Counted from the first letter of the stretch, positions 27,142 through 35,915 are shown. The stretch: DNA of 64,000 bases from Stenotrophomonas maltophilia (GCF_004920835.1 NZ_QFHO01000018.1:1-64000); one strand, 5' to 3'. Notes: generated by a model not told the origin, from the letters alone. Translations and numbers: made by a program.

Positions 27142-28550
27142 CAGCGCACCTCCTGGCCAAGCTGGAAATCGGAACGCGGCGTTGCTCGCGGCGCGTTGCG
27201 GTCGTACAGGCGTCGGCCATCGACGAAGACCTGCTCGGCCAGTGCGTACGAACTGAAGGGATTTCCATTCCACACCACCACGTCGGCCATCTTGCCGGCC
27301 TCCAGGCTGCCGGTCTGGCCTTCGATGCCCAGCGCCTTGGCGGCGTTGGCGGTCATCCAGGTGATGGCACGTTCGGGCGTGATCTCCGGCATGCGTGCGC
27401 GTCGCGCGGAGGCCATCACCTTGGCGGCTTCCTGGTTCAGGCGCTGGATGCCCTCGGGTGAATCGGAGTGGACGATGGCGCAGCTGTTTTTCGGGCGGTC
27501 GACCAGCGCGATGTTCTCCGGGATACCGTCGAAGGCTTCCATCTTGAAGCCCCACCAGTCGGCCCACAGCGCACCGCAGACGCCGTCGGCAGCCAGCCGG
27601 TCGGCCAGCTTGTAGGCCTCCACGCCGTGGTGGAACGCAGCGACCTTGAAACCGAACTCCTTGGCCAGGTCGAGCATGGTGGCCATCTCGTCGGCGCGGT
27701 AGCAGTGGATGTGCACGCGGATGTCGCCTTCGATGGCGCCGGCCAGCGTGTCCAGCTTGAGATCGCGCTTGCCGCCGGCATCACCGGCACTGTCGCCCTT
27801 GTCACTGCCGAACCAGCCCTTGCGCTTGGCCGGCTTGGGTTTGTTCTTGGCGATGTAGTCGGCCGCATCGATGAAGGCCGCGCGGTAGCCGGCCACGTTG
27901 CCCATCCGCGTGGCCGGGGTCACGCCCTTGCCTTCGCCGTAGACCCGTTTCGGGTTCTCGCCGCAGGCCATCTTCAACCCCCACGGCGCACCGGGGAATT
28001 TCATGGCCTGGTAGGTGATGGCCGGGACGTTCTTCAGGGTCACGCCACGGCCACCCACCAGGTTCGCCGAACCCGGCAGCACCTGCATGCTGGTCACGCC
28101 ACCGGCCAGGGCCGTGGCGAAGCCGGGGTCCTGCGGCCACACCGAGTGTTCGGCCCAGACGTTGGCGGTGACCGGTGCGGTCATCTCGTTGCCGTCGCTG
28201 TGCGCGCCAACCCCCGGGCTGGGGTACACGCCCAGATGCGAGTGCACGTCGATCAGGCCCGGGGTCACCCACTTGCCCTGCGCGTCGATGCGGGTGATGC
28301 CGGGGTCGGCCTGCAGCTGGCGGCCGACCGCGACGATGCGGCCATCGCGCAGCAGTACGTCGGCGTTGTCCAGGCGCTGGCCGGTGCCGGTCAGCACGGT
28401 GGCGTTCTGGATCAGCACTGGCGCATCGGGATGGGCCTGGTAGGTGCTGGGGTAGGGATCGGCGACGAAGCGCGAGGCGCCCACTGCCGGTGCCGTGCTC
28501 AATGAAAGCAGCGCCAATGCCACCCCGACGCGCAACAACGTCGATGCCAT
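27141..28550 (-). CDS. Secreted metal-dependent amidohydrolase (imidazolonepropionase-like)
   Basis: This 469-aa protein has a signal peptide (residues 1-25) and the full amidohydrolase core of the COG1228 type. Metal ligands are visible: HSH in PGLIDVHSHLGVYP, HIH in IRVHIHCYRADE, HH in VAAFHHGVEAY, and Asp in IVHSDSPEG. These enzymes hydrolyse cyclic amides or peptides; related periplasmic members act on dipeptides or xenobiotics, and the substrate here is unknown. It heads an operon with its inactive-looking paralogue and the DsbA-fold isomerase. Confidence 0.9.
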   Translation of the reverse strand: MASTLLRVGVALALLSLSTAPAVGASRFVADPYPSTYQAHPDAPVLIQNATVLTGTGQRLDNADVLLRDGRIVAVGRQLQADPGITRIDAQGKWVTPGLIDVHSHLGVYPSPGVGAHSDGNEMTAPVTANVWAEHSVWPQDPGFATALAGGVTSMQVLPGSANLVGGRGVTLKNVPAITYQAMKFPGAPWGLKMACGENPKRVYGEGKGVTPATRMGNVAGYRAAFIDAADYIAKNKPKPAKRKGWFGSDKGDSAGDAGGKRDLKLDTLAGAIEGDIRVHIHCYRADEMATMLDLAKEFGFKVAAFHHGVEAYKLADRLAADGVCGALWADWWGFKMEAFDGIPENIALVDRPKNSCAIVHSDSPEGIQRLNQEAAKVMASARRARMPEITPERAITWMTANAAKALGIEGQTGSLEAGKMADVVVWNGNPFSSYALAEQVFVDGRRLYDRNAPRATPRSDFQLGQEVR

Positions 28551-28703
28551 GTAGTTCCCCTCGCGGCGTAGTCCAAGCCGCCGACGCTAGCCGGGCGGCG
28601 GCGTGTTTGCCAAGTGACCTTCTTCACATGGTGGCATGCGGCTGCTCGACGGCATCGCCCGGCTGGCCGAAAATAGCCGGTCCCCCGCCGTACCGGACCG
28701 TCC

Positions 28704-29480
28704 ATGAAGAGCAAGCAGGAAATCGTCGACAACTGGCTGCCGCGCTATACCGGCGTACCGCTGGACCAGTTCGGCCAGCACATCCTGCTGACCAACTTCG
28801 GCGGCTACCTGCATACGTTCTCGGAGCTGACCGGTGCGCCGGTCATCGGCCTGGACCGGCCGATGGCCAGTGCCACCATCGATGGCATCACCATGATCAA
28901 CTTCGGCATGGGCAGCCCCAACGCCGCGATCATCATGGACCTGCTGTCGGCGGTGATGCCCAAGGCAGTGTTGTTCCTGGGCAAGTGCGGCGGCCTCAAG
29001 CGCAAGAACCAGCTGGGCGACCTGGTGCTGCCGATCGCGGCGATCCGCGGCGAGGGCACTTCGGGCGACTACCTGCCGCCGGAAGTACCGGCGCTGCCGG
29101 CCTTCGCGCTGCAGCGTGCGGTTTCGACCATGATCCGCGACCTCGGCCACGATTACTGGACCGGCACCGTCTACACCACCAACCGCCGGGTCTGGGAGCA
29201 CGACGAGGCCTTCAAGGAGCGGCTGCGGGCAATGCGCTGCATGGCCATCGACATGGAAACGGCCACCGTGTTCGCCGCCGGCTTCGCCAACCACATCCCC
29301 AGCGGCGCGCTGCTGCTGGTTTCGGACCAGCCGATGATCCCGGACGGGGTCAAGACCGAGGCCTCCGATGCCAAGGTCAGCTCCCAGTTCGTGGAAAACC
29401 ATATCCAGATCGGCATCGAGGCGCTTAAGCTTATCCGGCGCAACGGCAAGTCGGTCCGCCACCTGCGCTTCGACGAATGA
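28704..29480 (+). CDS. amn: AMP nucleosidase (short form)
   Basis: This 258-aa cytosolic enzyme of the PNP/UDP phosphorylase superfamily splits AMP to adenine and ribose 5-phosphate. The family core is visible: INFGMGSPNAAIIMDLL, LFLGKCGGLKRKNQLGDLVLP, the substrate strand MRCMAIDMETATVFAAGF, and SDQPMIPDGVKTE. It lacks the extra N-terminal domain of the 480-aa E. coli Amn, as do many non-enteric members. It probably balances adenylate levels. A DUF924 gene follows on the same strand. Confidence 0.88.
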   Translation: MKSKQEIVDNWLPRYTGVPLDQFGQHILLTNFGGYLHTFSELTGAPVIGLDRPMASATIDGITMINFGMGSPNAAIIMDLLSAVMPKAVLFLGKCGGLKRKNQLGDLVLPIAAIRGEGTSGDYLPPEVPALPAFALQRAVSTMIRDLGHDYWTGTVYTTNRRVWEHDEAFKERLRAMRCMAIDMETATVFAAGFANHIPSGALLLVSDQPMIPDGVKTEASDAKVSSQFVENHIQIGIEALKLIRRNGKSVRHLRFDE

Positions 29481-29523
29481 TGATGAAGGCCGGGCGCGGG
29501 GCGTCCGGGCCTGGGAGTAGGTA

Positions 29524-30063
29524 ATGGACGTTGCCGCGCAAGTGGTGGAATTCTGGAAGGAGGCGGGCCCTGCGAAGTGGTTCGCCCGCGACGACGCGTT
29601 CGACGCGCAGTTCCGCCAGTTGTTTCTGGATGAGCATTTCGCAGCGGCGTCGCGCGCGCGCGAACATTGGCTGGGCAGTGCCGAAGGGGCGCTGGCCCTG
29701 ATGCTGCTGCTGGACCAGTTTCCGCGCAACTGCTTCCGTGGTACCGCGCATTCCTATGCGACCGACGGCCTGGCGCGGCACTACGCCACGCGTGCCATCG
29801 AGGAAGGCCTGGATCTGCAGCTGGTGCCCAAGCTGCGCGCCTTCATCTACCTGCCGTTCGAACATTCCGAGGATCCGCTGGACCAGGACCGCTCGGTGGC
29901 GATGTTCGACGTGCTGGGTGACAAGGAATACCTGCAGTACGCCGAACTGCACCGCGACATCATCCGCCGCTTCGGCCGCTTCCCGCACCGCAACGCGGTG
30001 GTTGGCCGCATTCCGACGCCGGAAGAACTGGACTACCTCGCCGAAGGCGGGTTTGCCGGATAA
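29524..30063 (+). CDS. DUF924 family protein
   Basis: This 179-aa all-helical, TPR-like protein of the DUF924 family has diagnostic segments VVEFWKEAGPAKWFARDDAFD, LALMLLLDQFPRNCFRGTA, LRAFIYLPFEHSED and FGRFPHRNAVVGR. The family is common in proteobacteria and eukaryotes, but no function is established. It lies 43 bp after the AMP nucleosidase gene, likely in one transcript, and is followed by a very long terminator hairpin. Confidence 0.88.
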   Translation: MDVAAQVVEFWKEAGPAKWFARDDAFDAQFRQLFLDEHFAAASRAREHWLGSAEGALALMLLLDQFPRNCFRGTAHSYATDGLARHYATRAIEEGLDLQLVPKLRAFIYLPFEHSEDPLDQDRSVAMFDVLGDKEYLQYAELHRDIIRRFGRFPHRNAVVGRIPTPEELDYLAEGGFAG

Positions 30064-30064
30064 G

Positions 30065-30131
30065 AAAAAGGGGACGGAGGGGATCAAGTCGTTTGAGGCA
30101 CAAACGACTTGATCCCCTCCGTCCCCTTTTT
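30065..30131. terminator. 31-bp perfect stem between convergent genes
   Basis: Arms 30065-30095 and 30101-30131 are exact complements around the loop AGGCA. The stem starts with AAAAAGGGGACGGAGGGG and ends with a T-run, so it can terminate both the DUF924 gene and the glutaredoxin gene. A stem this long and exact resembles a dispersed repeat rather than an ordinary terminator. Confidence 0.9.
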
Positions 30132-30140
30132 CAGTGCCGA

Positions 30141-31067
30141 TCAGTACTTCGGCACGCCGTTGTCCACGTCTTCCGACCAAGCGTTGATGCCGCCGGTGAC
30201 GTTGAACACCTTGGTGAAGCCCAGCGCGCGGAACTGCTCGGCCGCCTGTGCGCTGCGGCCGCCGTGGTGGCACATGAAGGCCAGGGCGGTGTCCTTGGGC
30301 AGAGCTTCCAGTTCGGCGCGGCCGTTGCCGTCGAAGCTCTTGAACGGCACGCCGACCGCTGCGATGGCGCGCTCATCGGCCGGGCGCACGTCCACCAGGG
30401 TGATGTTGCCGGCACGCACCAGGTCGTCGGCATCACGCACGCTGATTTCCTGCACCGGCTTGGGCGCGTTCGGGTTGTCGATCGCCAGGCCCTTGCCGCG
30501 GATGTCGTCCACCCAGTCGATGGTGATGCCGTTGGCGCGACGGGCGCTGGCCAGGTCGAACTGCACGCGCAGGCCGTTGGATTCGGCGGCGATCGCGCCT
30601 TCGTCGTGCGGGGCCAGCTGGAAGTTCGGCTGGAAGCCGGCGTCGATGCTCAGCTGCAGGGCGGCGCCCGGGGCGTCGGCCAGCGCGCCCTTGAGCATTT
30701 CCACGGCGGCCGGGGTGACGGTGATGTTCGGCGGGGTGCGGTCCGGCGCGGCCAGGCCGAGCACGCTGCTCAGCTCGCCGCTGGCGGCCATCTGCAGCAC
30801 GATGTCGCTGCCGCCGACCAGTTCGCCGTCGATGTACAGCTGCGGGATGGTCGGCCAGTCGCCATAGGCCTTGATGCCTTCACGGATTTCCTGGTCGGCC
30901 AGCACGTTGACATGGGCGAACTCGATGCCCAGGTCCTGCAGGGCGCCCACGGCCTTGGCCGAGAAACCACACTGCGGCATCGACGGCTGGCCCTTCATGA
31001 ACAGCACGACGCGGTTGTCGTTGAGAATGGTTTCGATGCGCGAACGCAGGGCGGGATCGAGGGACAT
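30141..31067 (-). CDS. Three-domain protein: Grx4-type glutaredoxin, A-type-like, rhodanese
   Basis: This 308-aa cytosolic protein starts with a monothiol glutaredoxin domain with the CGFS active site (Cys33) and IPQLYIDGELVGGSD. Monothiol glutaredoxins carry [2Fe-2S] clusters with glutathione. Residues about 113-200 match the A-type (IscA/HesB) fold by pattern (ITVTPAAVEML, AIDNPNAP) but lack all three cluster-binding cysteines. Residues about 208-308 are a rhodanese domain with active-site Cys266 in CHHGGRS. A role in iron-sulfur or sulfur transfer is inferred. The start at 31067 matches the family; the longer frame runs into the divergent gene. Confidence 0.9.
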   Translation of the reverse strand: MSLDPALRSRIETILNDNRVVLFMKGQPSMPQCGFSAKAVGALQDLGIEFAHVNVLADQEIREGIKAYGDWPTIPQLYIDGELVGGSDIVLQMAASGELSSVLGLAAPDRTPPNITVTPAAVEMLKGALADAPGAALQLSIDAGFQPNFQLAPHDEGAIAAESNGLRVQFDLASARRANGITIDWVDDIRGKGLAIDNPNAPKPVQEISVRDADDLVRAGNITLVDVRPADERAIAAVGVPFKSFDGNGRAELEALPKDTALAFMCHHGGRSAQAAEQFRALGFTKVFNVTGGINAWSEDVDNGVPKY

Positions 31068-31126
31068 GGACGTCTGGGTTCCGGGAATTCGAATCGTCAA
31101 TTCTAACCCCCATGGCATCATGGGGG

Positions 31127-31906
31127 ATGAGCAGCGAAGGAACATTGCATCGCATCCCGGCCCGCCCCTGGCGCTGGCTGCCCTGGCTGGTGGCGTCGCA
31201 GATGGTCGTGATCCTGGCCTGGGTGCTGGCCGGCTGGCAGTGGGGACTGCCGCTGCTGGTGGCCAGCCATGCGTTGTTCATGGTGCCGGTGTTCCTGCCC
31301 AACAGCTGTTTCTATGCGCCCGTGCTGGCCCGGTTACCGAAGGCCGGAAACACGGTGTGGCTGACCATCGATGACGGCCCCAGCCAGGAAACTGGTGCCG
31401 TGCTCGACCTGCTGGACCGCCACCAGGCGCGTGCGACCTTCTTTCTGGTGGGCGCGCGCGCGCTGGCGCAGCCGGAACTGGTGCAGGAGATCCTGCGCCG
31501 CGGGCATGACCTGGGAAACCACAGCCTCAGCCACCCGCAGGCCCGCTTCTGGCGGCTTGGCCCGGCCGCGATGCATGCCGAGATCGAGGGCTGCCAGCAC
31601 GCATTGCAGGCGCTGAGTGGCCAGCCGGTGCGCTGGTACCGCTCGGTGGTGGGCATGACCAACCCGTTCGTGGCGCCGGTGCTGCAGCGGTTGGGACTGG
31701 TCCGGGTGGGCTGGAGCGCGCGCGGCTACGACGGGGTCGACTGCACGCCGGACGGCGTGCTGGCACGGCTGCTGCCTGACCTGCGCCCGGGTGCCATCGT
31801 GTTGCTGCATGAAGGTGCGGCGCACGGCCACAACCTGGAGATCATCGAGCGCGTGCTGCAGGCGCTCGATGAGCGTGGGTTGAAGGCCGAACTGCCGCCC
31901 GGATAA
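31127..31906 (+). CDS. Polysaccharide deacetylase (NodB domain)
   Basis: This 259-aa protein has two N-terminal membrane helices (about residues 18-60) and a NodB catalytic domain. Motif 1 is TIDDGPS (catalytic base and metal Asp) and motif 2 is NHSLSHP (HxxxH metal ligands); the Arg/Trp motifs appear as WYRSVVGMTN and the His motif as IVLLHEG. Such enzymes remove acetyl groups from chitin, peptidoglycan or surface sugars; the target is unknown. The active site probably faces the periplasm. ATG 31127 is preferred over 31112. Confidence 0.88.
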   Translation: MSSEGTLHRIPARPWRWLPWLVASQMVVILAWVLAGWQWGLPLLVASHALFMVPVFLPNSCFYAPVLARLPKAGNTVWLTIDDGPSQETGAVLDLLDRHQARATFFLVGARALAQPELVQEILRRGHDLGNHSLSHPQARFWRLGPAAMHAEIEGCQHALQALSGQPVRWYRSVVGMTNPFVAPVLQRLGLVRVGWSARGYDGVDCTPDGVLARLLPDLRPGAIVLLHEGAAHGHNLEIIERVLQALDERGLKAELPPG

Positions 31907-31908
31907 CC

Positions 31909-31978
31909 GGTAGCGCCGGGCCACGCCCGGCGAGCGCAGCGGCATGGATGGAATCCGCCGGGCATGGCGCGGCGCTAG
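31909..31978. repeat. SMAG pair between convergent genes
   Basis: GTAGCGCCGGGCCACGCCCGGCG faces a second copy read on the other strand (GCTAGCGCCGCGCCATGCCCGGCGG), filling the gap between the deacetylase and methyltransferase stops. Confidence 0.75.
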
Positions 31979-32691
31979 CGGATGCGGTGCGCCACCAGCA
32001 GCCAGCTGTTGAAGGGGGTACGCCCGTGCAGCGGCCGGGGGGCCGTCACCTGCAATCCGGCTTCGGTCAGCGTCGCCTGCAGCACCTTTGGATCGGGGTA
32101 GTGGCACGGTCGCGTGCCCATCCAGCCAACCAGCCAGGCCAACCGGTCGGCCACCCGGGTGGTGCGGTCGCGGCCATCGCCGGTGGCCAGCGGCGTCCGC
32201 AGCAGCAGGCGGCAACCGGGGGCCACCCGCGCACTGGCCGCGCGCAGCAGCGCCTGTTGCGGACCCGCGTCCAGGTACTGCAGCACATCCAGCAGCAATA
32301 CGTGCCCGGCCCGTGCCGGCAGCGGCGCCTGCAGATCCAGACAATCGAAGTGCACATCGTGCAGATCGACGGCAGCGCGCCGGGCGCGCGTGATCTTGGC
32401 GGCATCCACGTCTACGCCCAGGTAGCGTTGGGTACCGCCACGCTGGCGCAGCACGTGGGCCAACAGGCCCAGTCCGCAGCCCAGGTCCAGTAGCGGCTGC
32501 CCGTCGTCAGGCAGGTGCTGCAACACGCCGTCGTACAGGGGGTCGCTGCCGAGTTTGCTGCGGGCGTAGTAGTAGTCGCGGCGGTTGCCCCAGGCCTGCG
32601 CTGGACGGAATGCCTCGGCGATCAAGCGAGACTGCGCGCTCGTCAGAGGAGTGCAGGGCAGCGGCGTGCCAGTCCGTGGCATGCCGTCCAT
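31975..32691 (-). CDS. Class I SAM-dependent methyltransferase
   Basis: This protein of about 238 aa has a Rossmann methyltransferase fold with the SAM motif LLDLGCGLGLLAHVL (about residues 67-81), the acidic strand YLGVDVDAAKI and motif-II-like HVLLLDVLQYL. The start at 32691 lies four bases after the stop of the SGNH hydrolase gene, which suggests coupling; ATG 32682 is an alternative. The methyl acceptor is unknown; neighbouring hydrolase and deacetylase genes hint at a lipid or cell-envelope substrate. Confidence 0.85.
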   Translation of the reverse strand: MDGMPRTGTPLPCTPLTSAQSRLIAEAFRPAQAWGNRRDYYYARSKLGSDPLYDGVLQHLPDDGQPLLDLGCGLGLLAHVLRQRGGTQRYLGVDVDAAKITRARRAAVDLHDVHFDCLDLQAPLPARAGHVLLLDVLQYLDAGPQQALLRAASARVAPGCRLLLRTPLATGDGRDRTTRVADRLAWLVGWMGTRPCHYPDPKVLQATLTEAGLQVTAPRPLHGRTPFNSWLLVAHRIR

Positions 32692-32695
32692 CGCT

Positions 32696-33313
32696 TCAGT
32701 CCGTGCCGCCAAGCAGGTGCGCGGCCACCGGCAGTGCCCGCTCGCTCCACAGCGCATACATCCGCGCCGAGGGGTGCAGGCCGTCCTCGGCGATCATCGC
32801 CGGATCGGTGCCGCGGTCGCGGCTGATGTCGGTGATATCGACGAAGGCCACGCCCAGCCGGGTGCTGATCACCTCAGCGGCCGCATTGAACTCGTCGGTC
32901 TCGATCTCGACCGCGGCCAGGTCACGGCCACTGCCAGCACCGAACGGGGTGGTGCCCCAATCCGGGAAGGACAGCACCAGCACACGTTCGGCGCGGCCGG
33001 CAGCAAAGCCGATTGCCCGCTGCAGCAGCGCCTGGAACTGCAGGCGGTACTCGTCCAGCGGTCGGCCGCGGTACTGGTTGTTGACGCCGATCAGCAGGCT
33101 GACGAAATCGAACGGGCCCTGCGGCGCGGCTGCGTCGATGCCGGCGTCGAGCTCATCGGTGGTCCAGCCGGTGGTGGCGATGGTCTGTGGCTCGGCCAGG
33201 TCCACGCCCTGCGCGCGCAGGGCGGCGGCCAGCTGGTGCGGCCAGCGGCCTTCGACCGCCACCGCTTCACCGATCGTGTACGAATCGCCCAGCGCAAGGT
33301 AGGACAGCGCCAC
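32696..33313 (-). CDS. SGNH/GDSL-family hydrolase
   Basis: This 205-aa esterase-like protein has block I GDSYT with nucleophile Ser11, block III GVNNQ (oxyanion Asn), and block V DGLHPS with the catalytic Asp-His pair. No signal peptide is visible, so it is probably cytosolic. The family acts on acyl esters such as lysophospholipids or acetylated sugars. It is in tight succession with the aminotransferase (3 bp upstream) and the methyltransferase (4 bp downstream), so the three form one operon. Confidence 0.9.
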   Translation of the reverse strand: MALSYLALGDSYTIGEAVAVEGRWPHQLAAALRAQGVDLAEPQTIATTGWTTDELDAGIDAAAPQGPFDFVSLLIGVNNQYRGRPLDEYRLQFQALLQRAIGFAAGRAERVLVLSFPDWGTTPFGAGSGRDLAAVEIETDEFNAAAEVISTRLGVAFVDITDISRDRGTDPAMIAEDGLHPSARMYALWSERALPVAAHLLGGTD

Positions 33314-33316
33314 GGC

Positions 33317-34615
33317 TCAGGCCACCGAGCGGCGTGGCTTCAGCGGCACGACCTTGGTCGCGTCCTCGGCACGGCGGGCCAGCACGCGGTCGATGCGGGC
33401 GAACACATCGCGCATCACCGAGGCTTCCGGCAGCAGGGTCACGCGGAAATGATGGCGGTAGGGCACGTTGAAGCTGGAGCCCGGCACCACCAGCACGCCT
33501 TCGTTGTTCATCAGGTCCAGCGCGAAATCATGGTCGTCGAAGCCCTTGGCTGCGGCACCGACCACGGCCGGGAACGCGTACAGCGCACCGGCCGGCGCGA
33601 CCAGCGACAGGTGCTCGCTGGCTTCGCAGGCCTCGATCACCGCGCGGCGGGTTTCATACAGGCGGCCACCCGGGGTGCACAGTCCGGAGATGGTATCCGG
33701 GCCATTCACCGCAGCATCGATGGCGTACTGGCCCGGCACGTTGGCGCACAGGCGCAGCGCGCCCAGCAGGTCCAGTGCGGCGCGGAAGTCACCCAGGCGC
33801 GCATCGTCGCCGCTGAGGTGGGCCCAGCCCACGCGCCAGCCGCAGGCGCGGTGCACCTTGCTAAGGCCACTGAAGGTCAGGCACGGGTGGTCGCCGGCCA
33901 GCGGCGCGACCGGCTGGAACACCGCGTCGTCGTACAGGATCTGGTCGTAGATCTCGTCGACCAGCAGCAGCAGGTTGTGGCGGCGCGCGATCTCGACCAC
34001 GCGTTCCAGCAGCTCGCGCGGGTAGCTGGCGCCGCTGGGATTGTTCGGGTTGATCAGCACGATGGCGCGGGTGCGCGAGGACACCAGCGTCTCGATTTCG
34101 CTCGGGTCCGGCTGGAAGCCGTTCTCCGGCGCACAGCGGTAATACACCGGGCGGCCGTCATTGAGGATGGTCGAGGCCGACCACAGCGGATAGTCCGGCG
34201 AGGGCACCAGCACTTCGTCGCCCGGGTTGAGCAACGCCCGCAGCGACAGGTCGATCAGCTCGCTGACGCCGTTACCGACGAAGACGCGATCCGGGTGTGC
34301 ATCGGGCGCACCGCGACGGGCGTAGGCCGCGGCAATGGCTTCACGCGCTTCCGGCAGGCCCTGCTGGTGGGTATAGGGATCGGTGCGGCCCATGTCATCG
34401 GCGATCGCGCGCTGCAGGTGTTCCGGTGCACGGAAGCCGAACGCACCGGGGTTGCCGATGTTGAGCTTGATCAGCTTGCGGCCCTGCGCCTCCAGCTCCC
34501 GCGCTCGCCGTGCCAGTTCTCCGCGGATTTCGTAGCGCACTTCGGAGAGGCGCTCGCGGATGACCAGGGGCTTGGGCGAGGGGGTGGACATGGGCGGTGG
34601 GCCGTCGAATGGCAT
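33317..34615 (-). CDS. PLP-dependent class I/II aminotransferase (alanine aminotransferase-like)
   Basis: This protein of about 432 aa has a fold type I aminotransferase domain similar to AlaA/AlaC, transaminases that interconvert alanine or related amino acids and 2-oxoacids. Visible are LIKLNIGNPGAFGF, YPLWSASTILNDG, the NPNNPSGA loop, DEIYDQILYD, and the PLP-binding Lys in SGLSKVHRACGWRVGW. ATG 34615 has GGAAG at good spacing and is preferred over ATG 34591. It is divergent from rsgA and heads a likely operon with the SGNH hydrolase and methyltransferase. Confidence 0.9.
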   Translation of the reverse strand: MPFDGPPPMSTPSPKPLVIRERLSEVRYEIRGELARRARELEAQGRKLIKLNIGNPGAFGFRAPEHLQRAIADDMGRTDPYTHQQGLPEAREAIAAAYARRGAPDAHPDRVFVGNGVSELIDLSLRALLNPGDEVLVPSPDYPLWSASTILNDGRPVYYRCAPENGFQPDPSEIETLVSSRTRAIVLINPNNPSGASYPRELLERVVEIARRHNLLLLVDEIYDQILYDDAVFQPVAPLAGDHPCLTFSGLSKVHRACGWRVGWAHLSGDDARLGDFRAALDLLGALRLCANVPGQYAIDAAVNGPDTISGLCTPGGRLYETRRAVIEACEASEHLSLVAPAGALYAFPAVVGAAAKGFDDHDFALDLMNNEGVLVVPGSSFNVPYRHHFRVTLLPEASVMRDVFARIDRVLARRAEDATKVVPLKPRRSVA

Positions 34616-34705
34616 GGGGCTTCCATGGTAGCGGAATTGCTGCAGCGCATGGCAAGGCCCCAGGGCTTGCCGTTGTTGGGCTGGCGGGGCACTGGCGCAG
34701 GTAGA

Positions 34706-35815
34706 ATGGCGGCGATGACCCAGACACTCGATTTCACCGCCCTGCAGACCATCGGCTGGCCCTGGCCAGGCCCGGCGCAGCAGGCCGACTGGCAGGCTGT
34801 GATGGCCGCCCACCCGCAGGCCCGCCCGGCGCGGGTGATCGAACAGCATCGAACGCACTATGTCGTGGCCGATGGCCCGGATGCGGCGATCAAGGCCGAA
34901 TCGCTGCCGGAATGGCAGCGCCCGCGCTTCCCCAGCCACGAACGGCCGGCGGTGGGCGACTGGGTGTTGCTGGATGGCATCCGCATCGTTGCCCTGCTGC
35001 CGCGGCGTACCGCGATCAAGCGTGGCGCGGCCGGCGAGCATTACCACCAGCAAGTGATCGCGGCCAACATCGATACGGTGTTCATCGTCTGTGGCCTGGA
35101 TGCCGACTTCAATCCGCGCCGCATCGAGCGCTACCTGCTGCTGGTCGGCGGTGGCGGTGCCGAGCCGGTGGTGGTGCTGACCAAGGCCGACCAGACCGAA
35201 TACAGCGAGGATGCGCTGGCGGTGCTGGAAGAGCTGGAGATGCAGGGCATCGCCCTGCATGCGATCAACGGCCTGGATGCCGACAGCGTGGCGGTGCTGG
35301 AACCGTGGCTGGGCCCGGGCCGCACCGTGGTGCTGGTGGGATCATCCGGTGCCGGCAAGTCGACGCTGACCAACACCCTGCTGGGCGAGCAGCGGATGAA
35401 GACCAATGCGGTGCGCGCCAATGACTCGCGTGGCCGCCATACCACCACCCATCGCGCGCTGATGCCGCTGCCGATGGGCGCCTGTCTGATCGACACCCCC
35501 GGCATGCGCGAACTGAAGCCAACCGGTGAAGAGACGCTGGCCGAAGGCGGTTTCGCCGATATCGAAGCGTTGGCGGCGCAGTGCCGCTTCAACGACTGCA
35601 TGCATCAGCAGGAACCGGGTTGTGCGGTGCGTGCGGCGATCGACGCGGGCGAGATTGAAGAAAGCCGGCTGCTGAACTACTTCAAGCTGAAGGAAGAAGT
35701 GGCCGCCGCCGCGGCCAAGCTGGCCGTTCGCCAGGCCGAGACCGCGCAGGAGCGGGGTGGCAGGAAGGGCAAGGGGCAGCAGTTCCGCCCGGCCGGCAAG
35801 CCGCGTAGGCGTTGA
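34706..35815 (+). CDS. rsgA: Small ribosomal subunit biogenesis GTPase RsgA
   Basis: This protein of about 369 aa is a circularly permuted GTPase that helps the 30S subunit mature. Order of motifs: OB-fold (residues about 75-120, VGDWVLLDG), then G4 (TKAD), G1 (VGSSGAGKST) and G3 (DTPG), then a zinc knuckle (CRFNDCMHQQEPGC) and a basic tail (KPRRR). Length and order fit the family. ATG 34706 has AGG at short spacing, and ATG 34715 (MTQTLDF) is the alternative. The huge open frame upstream of this start is antisense noise. Confidence 0.95.
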   Translation: MAAMTQTLDFTALQTIGWPWPGPAQQADWQAVMAAHPQARPARVIEQHRTHYVVADGPDAAIKAESLPEWQRPRFPSHERPAVGDWVLLDGIRIVALLPRRTAIKRGAAGEHYHQQVIAANIDTVFIVCGLDADFNPRRIERYLLLVGGGGAEPVVVLTKADQTEYSEDALAVLEELEMQGIALHAINGLDADSVAVLEPWLGPGRTVVLVGSSGAGKSTLTNTLLGEQRMKTNAVRANDSRGRHTTTHRALMPLPMGACLIDTPGMRELKPTGEETLAEGGFADIEALAAQCRFNDCMHQQEPGCAVRAAIDAGEIEESRLLNYFKLKEEVAAAAAKLAVRQAETAQERGGRKGKGQQFRPAGKPRRR

Positions 35816-35825
35816 TCGGTACTGC

Positions 35826-35864
35826 GGGGTCGGATCCCATCGCGCGGCAATGGGCTCTGACCCC
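35826..35864. repeat. GGGGTC-type imperfect inverted repeat
   Basis: GGGGTCGGATCCCAT and ATGGGCTCTGACCCC are near complements around a 9-nt centre, 10 bp after the rsgA stop. It may end the rsgA transcript. The sequence class differs from SMAG. Confidence 0.6.
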
Positions 35865-35915
35865 TGCAATGAAACCCGCCTCTGCCTGCTTCGGGTGGAT
35901 GCCAACTGCCCGCTC

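Noticed and set aside
32585-34705. N-terminal 700 codons of the frame that contains rsgA
   Set aside because: This part is antisense to the SGNH hydrolase and aminotransferase. Homology to RsgA begins only near 34706-34715.
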